From assembly GCA_050949165.1 (NCBI GenBank), contig JBMNFF010000001.1:1054001-1118000 (forward strand): a stretch of 64,000 nucleotides of DNA, read 5' to 3'. The notes beneath the pieces are model-generated. The model worked only from the letters and a program-made list of their open reading frames with translations. It had not been told where the DNA came from and made no database searches. The number at the start of each line of letters is the position of its first letter. Position 1 is the stretch's first letter. The translations under genes were made by a program, and so were the position numbers. This DNA is from DAIOXA01 sp050949165 (GTDB taxonomy: Bacteria > Bacillota > Proteinivoracia > UBA4975). Shown here piece after piece: positions 8,853 through 18,223 of this stretch.

Positions 8853-9890
8853 TTATGGATATAAGATGATTTTGCCGCTATTGCCACTGATGGCCAGGGC
8901 AAAGGCCTCTTCAAACTCCTCAAATTTAAAGCGATGGGTAATCAGGGGTGTCAAATCCAGCCCTGCCCGGAGCAGGGCCTGCATCTGGTACCATGTCTCA
9001 TACATCCTGCGCCCATTGATGCCGTATACCTTGGCGCCCTTGAAGATAATCCCGTCGGCCAGGTCAATTTCCACCGGTTTTGACGGCAATCCCAAGAGGG
9101 CGGCCCAACCTCCCTTGCGCAGAGCCCGAAAACCTTCGTTGATGGCCGGGGCCGTCCCCGCCATCTCCAGGAGCACATCCACGCCCAGGCCCTCGGTCTC
9201 TTCCAGAATCCGGGCCACCACATCGTCCCTGCCCACTTTGAAAACCCTGTCCGCCCCCAGCTTGAGGGCCAGATCCAGACGATAATCATTGAGGTCGCTG
9301 GCATAAACCCTCGTGGCGCCTGCCTTTTTGGCGATGGCCGCCGCCGCTACGCCGATGGGACCGCAACCGGTGATGAGCACCGTCTTGCCCGTGATGGTGT
9401 CGGCCAGGGCGGTGTGCACGGCGTTGCCAAAGGGGTCGTGGATGGCGGCAACCTCGGTGGGAATGTCCTCATCCAACACCCAGATGTTGCTGCGGGGCAC
9501 CCGCACGTACTCGGCAAAGCAGCCGTCGGTATCCACGCCGATGATCTCCACATCCTGGCAGATATGGGCCTGACCGGTGCGGCAGAAATAACACTTGCCG
9601 CAGACAAAATGGCCCTCGGCGCTGACCCGGGTCCCCAGGGCCAGGTCTTCAACCCCTTCCCCCAAGGCCGCCACCTCGCCGCAGAACTCATGGCCGAAGA
9701 CCAGGGGAGGCTTTATCCGCCCCGCCGCCCAGGGGTCCCAACTGTAAATATGCACATCTGTGCCGCAGATGGCGGCGGCGGTGACCTTTACCAATACCTC
9801 TCCGCGCCGGGGTATGGGGACAGGAACCTGCTCCAGTCGAGCGCCCGCCTCCGGGGCATGCTTGACCAGAGCCTTCATAGTGTCAACCAA
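8853..9890 (-). CDS. tdh: L-threonine 3-dehydrogenase
   Basis: Zinc- and NAD-dependent medium-chain dehydrogenase that oxidises threonine to 2-amino-3-ketobutyrate, passed to the adjacent Kbl. Catalytic zinc ligands are in AAICGTD and FGHEFCG; the structural zinc site is the four-Cys lobe CGKCYFCRTGQAHIC; the Rossmann turn is GCGPIG. The TTG at 9890 has GGAG eight bases upstream and gives 345 residues. The more familiar MKALVK start is four codons later at 9878 but lacks a well-placed ribosome site. A longer GTG frame from 9920 has no ribosome site. Confidence 0.92.
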   Translation of the reverse strand: MVDTMKALVKHAPEAGARLEQVPVPIPRRGEVLVKVTAAAICGTDVHIYSWDPWAAGRIKPPLVFGHEFCGEVAALGEGVEDLALGTRVSAEGHFVCGKCYFCRTGQAHICQDVEIIGVDTDGCFAEYVRVPRSNIWVLDEDIPTEVAAIHDPFGNAVHTALADTITGKTVLITGCGPIGVAAAAIAKKAGATRVYASDLNDYRLDLALKLGADRVFKVGRDDVVARILEETEGLGVDVLLEMAGTAPAINEGFRALRKGGWAALLGLPSKPVEIDLADGIIFKGAKVYGINGRRMYETWYQMQALLRAGLDLTPLITHRFKFEEFEEAFALAISGNSGKIILYP

Positions 9891-9984
9891 GGTTACCACT
9901 CCTCGAATAAGATTTGTCACCCTATTACTATTGGCTCACTTGGAAGAATACGACAAGAGAAATGTGAATTCCTGCCCAAAGAAA

Positions 9985-10034
9985 GGGGACGGGACTTTTC
10001 GTTTCACCGACCTGAAACGAAAAGCCCCGTCCCC
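9985..10034. repeat. Long GGGGACGGG hairpin, probable terminator of the transketolase operon
   Basis: Two arms of about 20 bp (9985-10005 and 10014-10034) pair with a single mismatch around an 8-base loop. It lies directly after the transketolase C-subunit stop. It belongs to a dispersed group of hairpins in this window whose arms contain GGGGACG. Confidence 0.7.
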
Positions 10035-10041
10035 GTTGTTT

Positions 10042-10971
10042 CTACTTCTTCAGCTTAAGCCCGGCCTCGATGATCTCCTTGGCCGTCAGGCCATACTTCT
10101 CCAGGAGCTCCCCGGGTTTACCGGATTCTCCGAAGGTATCCCGGACGCCGATGCGCACCAGGGGCGTGGGATGTTCCTCGCCCAGGACTTCGGCGATGGC
10201 GCCGCCCAGACCACCGATGATGCTGTGTTCCTCGGCGGTGACCACCGCCCCGCAGCGCCGGGCATACTTGACAACCGTCTCGGCATCCAGGGGCTTGATG
10301 GTGTGGACATTGACCACGGCGGCGCTGATTCCCCGATCCGCCAGGTCCGCCGCCGCCTCCAGAGCCTGGTGCACCATGTAGCCGCAGGCAAAGATGACCA
10401 GGTCGTCGCCATCCCGCAGCACCTGCGCTCTGCCCGGCTGGAGCTGGTAATCTTCTCCGTTGACGGTGGGCACCGCTGCCCTGCCTAAACGCAAGTAGAC
10501 CGGGCCTTGGTGCTCTGCCGCCCAGCGGGTCATGGCTGCGGCCTCGGGGGCGTCGGCGGGCACCAGCACCGTCAGATTGGGCAACGCCCGCATCAGGGCG
10601 ATGTCCTCGTTCATCTGGTGGGTGGCTCCGTCCTCCCCCACGGTGAGCCCGGCGTGGGTGGCGGCAATCTTGACATTGAGATTGGGATAGGCTATGGAAG
10701 TGCGAATCTGATCATAGCAGCGGCCGGCGGCAAAGATGGCGAAGGTGCTGGCAAAGGGGACTTTGCCCGCGGCTGCCAGGCCGGCGGCGGCGCCCATCAT
10801 ATCCGCCTCGGCAATGCCGATATTAAAAAAGCGGTGGGGAAACTCTTTGGCAAAGAGGGCAGTCTTGGTAGACCCTGAGAGATCGGCGTCCAGGACGACG
10901 ATGCGTTCATCCTCGGCCCCCAGCTGGGCCAGAGCCTTGCCGTAGGCCTCCCTGGTAGCTATCTTGGTCAT
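10042..10971 (-). CDS. Transketolase, C-terminal subunit
   Basis: Pyrimidine-binding and C-terminal half of a split transketolase (309 residues), which with the upstream gene product forms the ThDP enzyme of the pentose phosphate pathway. It starts MTKIATREAYGKALAQLG, contains GIAEADMMGAAAGLA (the Glu that activates ThDP) and HAGLTVGEDGATHQ. The ATG at 10971 has GGAG just upstream and overlaps the stop of the N-terminal subunit, so translation is probably coupled. A longer open frame to 11091 only overlaps the partner gene. Confidence 0.93.
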   Translation of the reverse strand: MTKIATREAYGKALAQLGAEDERIVVLDADLSGSTKTALFAKEFPHRFFNIGIAEADMMGAAAGLAAAGKVPFASTFAIFAAGRCYDQIRTSIAYPNLNVKIAATHAGLTVGEDGATHQMNEDIALMRALPNLTVLVPADAPEAAAMTRWAAEHQGPVYLRLGRAAVPTVNGEDYQLQPGRAQVLRDGDDLVIFACGYMVHQALEAAADLADRGISAAVVNVHTIKPLDAETVVKYARRCGAVVTAEEHSIIGGLGGAIAEVLGEEHPTPLVRIGVRDTFGESGKPGELLEKYGLTAKEIIEAGLKLKK

Positions 10972-10972
10972 C

Positions 10973-11806
10973 CTACTCCACCTCCAATTCTCTAAGGGCC
11001 TGTTCGGCCTGTTCCCGGCTGGGTGCGCTGCCGTGCCAGCCCGCCTGATTCTCCATAAAGGACACGCCCTTGCCCTTAATTGTCCGGGCAATAATTACCG
11101 AGGGCTTGCCGGCGGCGGCTTTGGCTGCATCCACTGCAGCGAAGATCTGAGCGAAGTCATGGCCGTCGATTTCCTGCACATGCCAGCCGAAGGCTTCAAA
11201 CTTGTCCTTGATGGGCGCCACCTCCATGACGGAGCTGACGGCGCCGTCGATCTGCAAGTTGTTATAGTCGACAAAGGCGATGACATTGTCCAGTTTATAA
11301 TGGGCCGTGGTCATGGCTGCCTCCCAGACCTGGCCTTCCTGGAGCTCGCCGTCCCCCAAGAGCACGTAGATCCGGCGCTCATCCTGTCCATCCAGCCTGG
11401 CGGCCAGAGCCATGCCGTTGGCCGCGGAAAGCCCTTGTCCCAGGGAGCCGGTGGTCATATCCACGCCAGGGGTGAGCTTGCGGTCGGGATGCCCTTGGAG
11501 CCTGCTGTCAATTTTGCGAAAGGTGAGGAGCTCCTCCTTGGCAAAAAAGCCCCTTTCCGCCAAAGCGGAGTAGTACACCGGCGTTGCGTGGCCTTTGCTG
11601 AGGACGAAAATATCCCGCTCCTGCCAGCGGGGCCGGGTGGGATCCACCTTCATGATTTTGAAGTACAGGGCGGCGAGAATTTCCACCGCCGATAGCGACC
11701 CGCCGGGATGACCCGACGCCGCTTCGGTTACCATGGAGACGATGTGACGGCGCATGCGCTGGGCAACAGCCTTCAGATTTGCATATCCTTCCACTCTCTT
11801 CTTCAC
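10973..11806 (-). CDS. Transketolase, N-terminal subunit
   Basis: ThDP-diphosphate-binding half of a split transketolase. It shows ASGHPGGSLSAVEILAALYF, then the ThDP motif GDGELQEGQVWEAAM ending in VDYNN. Split transketolases of this size (about 275 residues) are common in Firmicutes and archaea. The GTG at 11806 overlaps the upstream stop (GTGA). A second GTG at 11794 has AGAGGTGA eight bases upstream and may be the true start. The pair sits downstream of the YitT-like gene in one minus-strand operon. Confidence 0.92.
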   Translation of the reverse strand: MKKRVEGYANLKAVAQRMRRHIVSMVTEAASGHPGGSLSAVEILAALYFKIMKVDPTRPRWQERDIFVLSKGHATPVYYSALAERGFFAKEELLTFRKIDSRLQGHPDRKLTPGVDMTTGSLGQGLSAANGMALAARLDGQDERRIYVLLGDGELQEGQVWEAAMTTAHYKLDNVIAFVDYNNLQIDGAVSSVMEVAPIKDKFEAFGWHVQEIDGHDFAQIFAAVDAAKAAAGKPSVIIARTIKGKGVSFMENQAGWHGSAPSREQAEQALRELEVE

Positions 11807-12663
11807 CTCTTTATTATATTTAGCGGTGCAAAGCCCATGCCCTGCACTTCGTGAACCTCGGTGACGATTACGAAGGCGTCGCTGTCTTGCTCCGCTACCA
11901 ATGCCTTGAGTTTGGAGATTTCGCTGGCGCTGACCACCACCAGGAGGACTTCCCGCTCCCGGCCGCTCCAGGCGCCGCGACCGTCCAGAAGAGTCGCTCC
12001 CCGCTGGAGCTGCTCCAACACGGCGTTGGCAATGGCATTGCTGGCTTCGCTGATGATAAAGGCCGCCTTGGCCCGCCTGAGCCCCTGCTGGACCAGGTCG
12101 ATGACCCAGATGGACACAATCAGGGCGATGAGGGCGTACATGGCCAGCTCGGCGTCAAAGACTATGCCCGCCAGGGCCACCACCAGAAAATCCACCCCCA
12201 GGAGGGACTGGCCGACGGTGAGGCCGGTAAATCTGTGGATTATCTGGGCGGCCAGGGCCGTGCCGCCGGTGGTGCCCTGGGCGCGAAAGACTATTCCCAC
12301 CCCGACGCCCAGAGTAATGCCGCCGTAAATGGCTGCCAGCAAGAGATCCTCGGTCACGGGACCATAGCCCTCGGTGAGGGCGACAAAGGCCGGCAGCAAC
12401 AGGGACCCCACCAGGGTATTGATTCCAAACCGGGGCCCCAGGACAAACCAGCCCAGGATAAACAAGGGAATGTTGATGGCCAGCAAGAGGATGCTGACGG
12501 GAATGCCCAAAAGATGGGTCAAGACCACCGCAAGCCCGCCTGCGCCGCCCGGAGCGATCTGGTTGGGCACCAGGAGCAGGTTCAGGGCCAGGGCCGTCAC
12601 CAGGCAGCCCAGGGCGATTCCCAAGATATTCTTGAGTCGGAACCCTCGAAACAGAGTCTTCAT
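11803..12663 (-). CDS. YitT family membrane protein (DUF161/DUF2179)
   Basis: Integral membrane protein with about five N-terminal hydrophobic segments, the GGAGGLAVVLTHLLGIP motif near residue 37, and a C-terminal soluble domain of the DUF2179 type (ending VTEVHEVQGMGFAPLN). Its 286 residues are normal for the family. The function is unknown; family members are sometimes proposed as transporters. Its start overlaps the methyltransferase stop by ATGA, so the two are translationally coupled. Confidence 0.88.
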   Translation of the reverse strand: MKTLFRGFRLKNILGIALGCLVTALALNLLLVPNQIAPGGAGGLAVVLTHLLGIPVSILLLAINIPLFILGWFVLGPRFGINTLVGSLLLPAFVALTEGYGPVTEDLLLAAIYGGITLGVGVGIVFRAQGTTGGTALAAQIIHRFTGLTVGQSLLGVDFLVVALAGIVFDAELAMYALIALIVSIWVIDLVQQGLRRAKAAFIISEASNAIANAVLEQLQRGATLLDGRGAWSGREREVLLVVVSASEISKLKALVAEQDSDAFVIVTEVHEVQGMGFAPLNIIKR

Positions 12664-13406
12664 GCCTTGCTGGCAACAATTATCATGCGGCGGCTAGAAG
12701 CGGTAAAACTGCCGCCGCCGGTGTCGCCGTAGACCTCCTCTACGGAAAATCTGCTATGCCGGAGCAGGAGCATGATTTCCCGGGGAAAGAGCAGGCTGAC
12801 AGCCGACTCTTCCAGGACCTGCTCCAGCAGGACGCCGCCTTTATACTGCTGATAGATGGTGGTCAGGTAACAGCGCTGGTTGATGAGATCACAGCGGGAA
12901 TGGACAGTGCGCAGCAGCTTGACATCGCCATCCAGGTTGACGCTGCGCCCGACGCTGGTCCCGCCCTGGAGCAATTCCAGCCTGGGCGGGTACAGGTCCA
13001 ACACTATTTTTCCCCCCAGGACCAGAAGTTTACGCAGATTGGCCAGGCAGCGCAGCTGTTCTTCACTGCTGAGGAGGCGGGCGAAACTGCCCCGGGCCAA
13101 CAGAGCCGTGGTAAACTGGCTCTCCCAGGGAAAGTCCTGTATATCTCCCTCGACAAAGTGCAGGCGCTCCCGGCTGCTGGGAGGGAGCTTGTCCGCCTTG
13201 TCCCGGGCAATGTCCAACATATAGGGGGAACTGTCCACCCCCACCACTTCCAGACCGGCTCCCGCCAGGTCCAAAGCCAGGGCGCCGGTGCCGCACCCCA
13301 GGTTCAGCACCGGCCCTCCCGTACTCAGGACAAGACGGCGGAAAAAGGGGATATCTTCCCTGCCGGCAAAGTAATCGCAGTAAAGAGACGCCTTCTTGCC
13401 ATACAT
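12660..13406 (-). CDS. Class I SAM-dependent methyltransferase
   Basis: Small-molecule-type methyltransferase of 248 residues. Motif I is VLNLGCGTGALALDLA, followed by the acidic loop VVGVDSSPYMLDIAR and the DIQDFPW segment of motif II. The substrate is not recognisable. The gene follows prfB immediately and overlaps the YitT gene; a methyltransferase after prfB suggests prmC-like release-factor methylation, but the NPPY motif of PrmC is absent, so I do not call it that. The ATG has GGGGAGGGG upstream. Confidence 0.85.
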   Translation of the reverse strand: MYGKKASLYCDYFAGREDIPFFRRLVLSTGGPVLNLGCGTGALALDLAGAGLEVVGVDSSPYMLDIARDKADKLPPSSRERLHFVEGDIQDFPWESQFTTALLARGSFARLLSSEEQLRCLANLRKLLVLGGKIVLDLYPPRLELLQGGTSVGRSVNLDGDVKLLRTVHSRCDLINQRCYLTTIYQQYKGGVLLEQVLEESAVSLLFPREIMLLLRHSRFSVEEVYGDTGGGSFTASSRRMIIVASKA

Positions 13407-14520
13407 CTACTGCCCCTCCCCGTAGCCTGCTTGCCAGCGCAGCCAGGCGTCAATAAACACATCCACATCTCCGTCCAGGACGGCGTTGGCATTGCCCACC
13501 TCCACATTGGTCCGGTGGTCTTTGACCAGGCTGTAAGGATGAAACACATAGGAGCGAATTTGGCTGCCCCACCCGATTTCCCGCTGTTCGCCTCGAATCC
13601 TGGCCAATTCTGCCTCCTGCTCCTGGCGCTGGCGGTCGGCCAGCTTGGCCTGGAGAATCTTCATGGCAGCCAGCCGGTTGGCGTGCTGGGAGCGTTCATT
13701 CTGGCAGGAGACAACTATCCCCGTGGGCAGGTGGGTGATCCGCACCGCCGAGTCGGTGGTGTTGACATGCTGCCCCCCGGCGCCGCTGGACCGGAAGGTA
13801 TCAATGCGCAGGTCGTCGGGATTGATTTCGATTTCCGAATCCTCACTGACCTCGGGAATGACATCCAGGGAGGCAAAGGAAGTGTGGCGCCGCCCCGAAG
13901 AGTCAAAGGGAGAAATCCGCACCAGGCGGTGGACTCCCTTCTCGGCCTTGAGATGCCCGAAGGCATACTCGCCCTTGATCAGCAGAGTCACGCTCTTGAT
14001 TCCCGCCTCTTCATCGGGCAGGTAGTCCAGGATTTCCACCCCGAACTTATGCTTCTCCGCCCAGCGGGTGTACATGCGCATCAGCATCTCCGTCCAGTCC
14101 TGGGACTCCAGGCCCCCGGCCCCGGAATGCAGGGAGATGATGGCGTTGTTGCGGTCATACTTGCCGCCCAGGAGTTGGGTCAGCTCCAATTGGCTGAGCT
14201 CTGCCCGCAGCGCTTCCAAGCCCTGACCGATCTCGGCCGCCAGTTCCGCCTCGTCCTCGGCCAGGGCCAGCTCGGTAAGCTCCGCCAATTCCTGCCAATC
14301 CCCCTGGAGCTTGGTCCAGGCATCGGTAACCCGGCGCAGGGAATTGACCTGGCTGATGACGGCTTGGGCCTGCTGTTGATCATCCCAAAAGTCGGCCCCG
14401 GACATTTTGGCTTCCAGCTTCTCTACTTCCCTGAGCTTGGCGGGGAGGTCAAAGGGAGACCCCCATTTCCTCGATTCTCTTGCCAAGCTGCTGAAGTTCA
14501 GACCTGTATTCGCTTAGCAA
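13407..14520 (-). CDS. prfB: Peptide chain release factor 2 (programmed +1 frameshift)
   Basis: Release factor for UGA and UAA codons, about 370 residues. It starts at TTG 14520 behind GAGGTG; the first 23 codons end in CTT followed by an in-frame TGA at 14449-14451. Shifting +1 (skipping T at 14451) continues into DLPAKLREVEKLEAK and on to the stop at 13407. The recognition tripeptide SPF is in VRISPFDSSG and the catalytic GGQ in GAGGQHVNTTD. The only long uninterrupted frame starts at 14486, so the true N-terminus is easily missed. It follows secA, a common Firmicutes order. Confidence 0.95.
14447..14454 (-). promoter_or_regulatory. prfB autoregulatory +1 frameshift site
   Basis: The minus strand reads CTT TGA C at this point, the conserved slippery site of bacterial prfB. 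When RF2 is scarce, the ribosome pauses at UGA and slips +1 from CUU to UUU, so that GAC is read next. The zero-frame leader matches the usual RF2 N-terminus in length and character. Confidence 0.93.
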
Positions 14521-14545
14521 AAAAACACCTCGCTTTCCTGAGCAT

Positions 14546-14628
14546 CGCGACAACGGGGACGCTTCTCCCTGTCGCGGTTGTCATTCATCGCCGCCGACGC
14601 GACAGGGAGAAGCGTCCCCGCTGTCGCG
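14546..14628. repeat. 31-bp-arm inverted repeat between secA and prfB
   Basis: Arms at 14546-14576 and 14598-14628 pair over 31 bases with one mismatch, around a 21-base loop. The arms hold GGGGACGC and end in CGCG. It touches the secA stop and lies before prfB on the minus strand, so it could end or attenuate the secA message. It belongs to the GGGACG hairpin group. Confidence 0.8.
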
Positions 14629-14629
14629 C

Positions 14630-17134
14630 CTACTGCCCGCAGCAGCGCTTGTACTTCTTGCCACTGCCGCAGGGGCAGGGATCGTTGCGACCCACCTTTT
14701 TGGCGGCCTGCTTGGGCCCGTGGACTGCGGCGCCGCCGCTGGGCGGAGTGGGATTGGCCACTGCCACTGAACGGCGCACCGGCTGGCTGACCAGGCGCAC
14801 CCGCATGATCAAGCGGGCCACTTCTTCTTGGATGCTCTCGGTCATATTGTTAAACATATCGTAGGCTTCGAACTTGTACTCCGTCAGGGGGTCCTTCTGA
14901 CCGTAGGCCCTGAGGCCGATGCCCTGACGCAGGTCGTCCATGGCGTCCAGCTGCTCCATCCACTTCCTGTCCACGGTGCGCAGCACCACCACCCGCTCCA
15001 ATTCCCGCATGGCTTCGGAGCCGATGGTCTTCTCGCGGAACTCGTAGAGGGAACGAGCCCTGGCCTCCAGCCACTCCCGGATCTCGTCGTGGATTTTGCC
15101 CTCCAGGTCTTCCACCTTGACGCTGCCCGGGACCAGGACGCTGTTCTCGATATATTCTACCAGCCCCTTGAGGTCGTATTCCTCGGGGTACACTTCCTTG
15201 CTGGCCCAGGTATCCACCGCCCGGGCAATCACTTCGTCCATCATCTTGAGGATCTGCCCCTTGAGGTCTTCGCCCTCCAGGATCTGGCGGCGCTGCCGAT
15301 AGATGATGTCCCTCTGTTGGTTGAGGACATCGTCATATTCCAGGACATGCTTGCGGATGTCAAAGTTGCGGGCCTCAACCCGCTTCTGGGCCGATTCGAT
15401 GGCCCTGGAAAGCAGGGGATGGTCGATGGGCATAGAGTCGTCCATGCCCAGTTTTTCCAACATGCCCATGTAGCGCTCCGAGCCGAAGAGGCGCATGAGG
15501 TCGTCTTCCAGGGAGATGAAGAATTGAGACGAGCCGGGATCCCCTTGGCGCCCGGAACGCCCCCGGAGCTGGTTGTCGATTCTCCGGGCCTCATGGCGCT
15601 CGGTGCCCAGGATGTGCAGGCCGCCCAGGTCGGCAACCCCTTCCCCCAGGACGATGTCGGTGCCCCGACCCGCCATGTTGGTGGCGATGGTCACGGCGCC
15701 CCTCTGACCGGCCCCGGCCACGATTTCCGCCTCCCGCTCGTGATGCTTGGCGTTGAGGACGCTGTGGGGGACCCCCCGCCGCTTGAGCATGGCGCTGAGG
15801 AGCTCCGACCTCTCGATGGATATGGTCCCCACCAGCACCGGCTGCCCGGTACTGTGACGCCGGACAATCTCATCCACCACAGCCTTGAACTTGCCTGCCT
15901 CGCTGCGATAGACGGCGTCGGGCAAATCCTGGCGGATCATGGGCCGATTGGTGGGAATTACCACCACATCCATGCCGTAGATCTTGCGGAACTCGTCCTC
16001 TTCGGTCTTGGCCGTTCCCGTCATGCCGGCAAGCTTTTTATACATGCGGAAGTAATTTTGCAGGGTAATGCTGGCCAGGGTCTGGCTCTCCCGCTCTATC
16101 TTGACATTTTCCTTGGCCTCGATGGCCTGGTGCAAACCGTTGGAATAGCGGCGCCCAAACATCAGGCGACCGGTAAATTCGTCGACGATGATGACCTGGC
16201 CATCCTTGACCACATAGTCCCGGTCCCGCTTCATCAGAACGTGGGCCCGCAGGGCCTGGTTGACATGGTGGGAAACTTCCATATTTTCAGGGTCATACAG
16301 ATTCTCGATATTCAAGGCCTGCTCGATTTTGGCCACGCCCTCTTCCGTCAGGGCGACGTTGCGGGCCTTTTCATCAACTATGTAGTCAACTTCATTGCGG
16401 AGCCTCGGCACCAGCCGGGCATAGCGGTAGTACTGGCTGGTATCCTGATCGACGGCGCCGGATATGATCAAGGGGGTCCGGGCCTCGTCGATGAGGATGC
16501 TGTCCACCTCGTCGACGATGGCAAAGTGCAGGGGCCGTTGCACCAGGTTTTCCTTGTACAGCACCATATTGTCCCGCAGGTAGTCAAAGCCGAATTCATT
16601 ATTGGTGCCGTAGGTAATATCAGCCAGGTAGGACTGGCGGCGTTGGCCCGGGTCGAGGCCGTGAACAATCAGGCCCACATTCAAACCCAGCAGTCTGTAA
16701 ATCTTGCCCATCCATTCACTGTCCCGGCTGGCCAGATAATCGTTGACAGTGACGACGTGAACGCCCTTGCCCTCCAGGGCGTTGAGATATGTAGGCATGG
16801 TGGCCACCAGGGTCTTGCCTTCACCGGTCTTCATCTCGGCGATGCGGCCCTGGTGGAGGACAATGCCGCCCAGGACCTGGACATCGTAGTGGCGCTGGCC
16901 CAAAGTCCGCTTGGCCCCTTCCCGGACCAGGGCATAGGCCTCCGGCAAGAGGGCGTCCAGCGTTTCTCCCCGGGCCAGGCGTTCTTTAAACTCCCCGGTC
17001 TTAACCGCCAGGCTGTCGGTATTCAGCTTCTCAAATTCGGGTTCCAGGGCGTTGACTTTCTCCACAATGCGCATCAGCGCCTTGATTTCCCGGGCGTCAT
17101 CCCCGGTCAGCAGCCCCTTGATGAACTTAAACAT
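14630..17134 (-). CDS. secA: Preprotein translocase ATPase SecA
   Basis: Motor ATPase of the Sec export pathway, acting at the membrane with SecYEG. The protein is 834 residues. It has Walker A MKTGEGKTLVA near 105, the VDEVDSILIDEARTPLIISG DEAD-type segment, the TNMAGRGTDIVLGEGV helicase motif and a C-terminal zinc-binding tail CPCGSGKKYKRCCG that binds SecB or ribosomes. The ATG at 17134 (MFKFIKGLL) has GGTGGAAGG upstream; the longer frame to 17167 adds 11 unlikely residues. A promoter lies just upstream. Confidence 0.97.
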   Translation of the reverse strand: MFKFIKGLLTGDDAREIKALMRIVEKVNALEPEFEKLNTDSLAVKTGEFKERLARGETLDALLPEAYALVREGAKRTLGQRHYDVQVLGGIVLHQGRIAEMKTGEGKTLVATMPTYLNALEGKGVHVVTVNDYLASRDSEWMGKIYRLLGLNVGLIVHGLDPGQRRQSYLADITYGTNNEFGFDYLRDNMVLYKENLVQRPLHFAIVDEVDSILIDEARTPLIISGAVDQDTSQYYRYARLVPRLRNEVDYIVDEKARNVALTEEGVAKIEQALNIENLYDPENMEVSHHVNQALRAHVLMKRDRDYVVKDGQVIIVDEFTGRLMFGRRYSNGLHQAIEAKENVKIERESQTLASITLQNYFRMYKKLAGMTGTAKTEEDEFRKIYGMDVVVIPTNRPMIRQDLPDAVYRSEAGKFKAVVDEIVRRHSTGQPVLVGTISIERSELLSAMLKRRGVPHSVLNAKHHEREAEIVAGAGQRGAVTIATNMAGRGTDIVLGEGVADLGGLHILGTERHEARRIDNQLRGRSGRQGDPGSSQFFISLEDDLMRLFGSERYMGMLEKLGMDDSMPIDHPLLSRAIESAQKRVEARNFDIRKHVLEYDDVLNQQRDIIYRQRRQILEGEDLKGQILKMMDEVIARAVDTWASKEVYPEEYDLKGLVEYIENSVLVPGSVKVEDLEGKIHDEIREWLEARARSLYEFREKTIGSEAMRELERVVVLRTVDRKWMEQLDAMDDLRQGIGLRAYGQKDPLTEYKFEAYDMFNNMTESIQEEVARLIMRVRLVSQPVRRSVAVANPTPPSGGAAVHGPKQAAKKVGRNDPCPCGSGKKYKRCCGQ

Positions 17135-17178
17135 CCTTCCACCCCATTCACTCAATCCTGTCTCCATGGCTATTCTTC

Positions 17179-17207
17179 ATTCTATCATCAAGGCAAATAG
17201 GTGGCAA
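17179..17207 (-). promoter_or_regulatory. Sigma-A-type promoter for secA
   Basis: TTGCCA (17202-17207), a 17-base spacer and TAGAAT (17179-17184) on the minus strand, about 45 bases before the secA ATG. Confidence 0.65.
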
Positions 17208-17228
17208 CCTGACCCCGCTCATAGCAAA

Positions 17229-17256
17229 AGGAGGATGCGGTTATCGCTATCCTCCT
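17229..17256 (-). terminator. Terminator after the bacteriohemerythrin gene
   Basis: An 8-bp perfect stem (17229-17236 with 17249-17256) is followed on the minus strand by TTTTGC. It is placed four bases after the hemerythrin stop. Confidence 0.7.
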
Positions 17257-17260
17257 CTTA

Positions 17261-17671
17261 TTATGCTCCCGAATGGGCTTTGATGTGTGCGCCCAGGACT
17301 TTGTCTGAACGCCGGATGTGGTTGTTGAGCCAGCCCGCCAGTATCCGGTTGGTAATTACCACGATGTGCACCCCAGGTCCCTCCTGGGCAAAGCGCTCCT
17401 TGACCTCGGTCAGGTTAGCGATGAATTCCTGGTGTTGTCGGCGGTGGCTTTCCATTCCGGGAAATTGGTATTTCTGCATATAGTCTTCCTCGGTGCCGAA
17501 GTGCAGGCGGGCATAGCTGTCCAAGAATGACAGGACTTCGCCAACCGCTTGCGCTCCCCGGCCCTGGTGACATGCCTCGATCAGCATGTTGATTTGCCGG
17601 AACAACTCCATATGCTGGTTGTCGATTTCAGTTACGCCCACCGACAAATCTTCAGTCCACTCAATAGCCAT
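17261..17671 (-). CDS. Bacteriohemerythrin
   Basis: Small di-iron oxygen-binding protein of 136 residues, probably for oxygen storage or sensing in an anaerobe. The iron ligands are visible: His in DNQHMELF, HFGTEEDYM, the pair in HRRQHQEF, and the late His/Asp pair in NNHIRRSD. The ATG at 17671 has GAGGAGGG upstream; an open frame continuing to 17944 overlaps the neighbouring gene and is not used. It follows a small membrane protein gene by 11 bases and ends at a clear terminator. Confidence 0.9.
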   Translation of the reverse strand: MAIEWTEDLSVGVTEIDNQHMELFRQINMLIEACHQGRGAQAVGEVLSFLDSYARLHFGTEEDYMQKYQFPGMESHRRQHQEFIANLTEVKERFAQEGPGVHIVVITNRILAGWLNNHIRRSDKVLGAHIKAHSGA

Positions 17672-17682
17672 GTTATCCCTCC

Positions 17683-17979
17683 TCAAGTAAAAAGGCCGAT
17701 CAGCAGATCGTCGACAATTACCAGGCCGACGCCGACCAGGGCCAGGACCGCGCCTTCTAAACCTACCTTGGCTGGGGAGCAACTGCGGCTGAACAGCCCC
17801 TCTGCGAAACGGGCCCCGATCAGGCCCAGGATGAACCCAGCCTTGAGCAAGTTGAAATTTCCCAGTGCGGAGGCAAGGACGGCGAAAACCCCGATGACGG
17901 CGGCGCCGGCCAGGAGAGAGAGCATGAACCCCCTGGGGGAACAACGGGAAAACTCCTTAAACAAATCAAACCCTCCCAT
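17683..17979 (-). CDS. Small membrane protein of unknown function
   Basis: A 98-residue protein with about three hydrophobic segments separated by short loops, including FSRSCSPAKVGLEG. I do not recognise the family. The ATG has AAAGGA upstream and the gene lies immediately before the hemerythrin gene, so they are probably co-transcribed. The upstream gap (17980-18223) shows no other feature I can name. Confidence 0.6.
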   Translation of the reverse strand: MGGFDLFKEFSRCSPRGFMLSLLAGAAVIGVFAVLASALGNFNLLKAGFILGLIGARFAEGLFSRSCSPAKVGLEGAVLALVGVGLVIVDDLLIGLFT

Positions 17980-18223
17980 ACTTATCCTTTGGAGCAGACC
18001 TTACCCCGGTACGGGGCAAAGGTCTGTCCGCAGATTCCGCGATTGCTGAGTACTGGGCGGGGACTGGTACATGTGGGACATATGAGCTGCATGGAAAACA
18101 TGTTGACGTTTATCGACTGTAGCGGAACCACAATAACTATACCATAATTTTCCGCATTTGCCCCCTTGTTGCCAAAAACTAAGCTTCCTGTAACAGTGTT
18201 ACAGCATTGGCAGGCCCAATCGG

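Noticed and set aside
12660..13406. Calling the methyltransferase prmC
   Set aside because: The NPPY motif needed for glutamine methylation is not present.
12756..14864. 702-codon open frame on the + strand
   Set aside because: Runs antisense across three genes (methyltransferase, prfB, end of secA); it has no ribosome site or family match.
14828..17200. 790-codon open frame on the + strand
   Set aside because: Antisense to secA, with no motif of its own.
17671..17944. N-terminal extension of the hemerythrin gene
   Set aside because: The extension is the neighbouring membrane gene read in another frame; the ATG at 17671 has a proper ribosome site.
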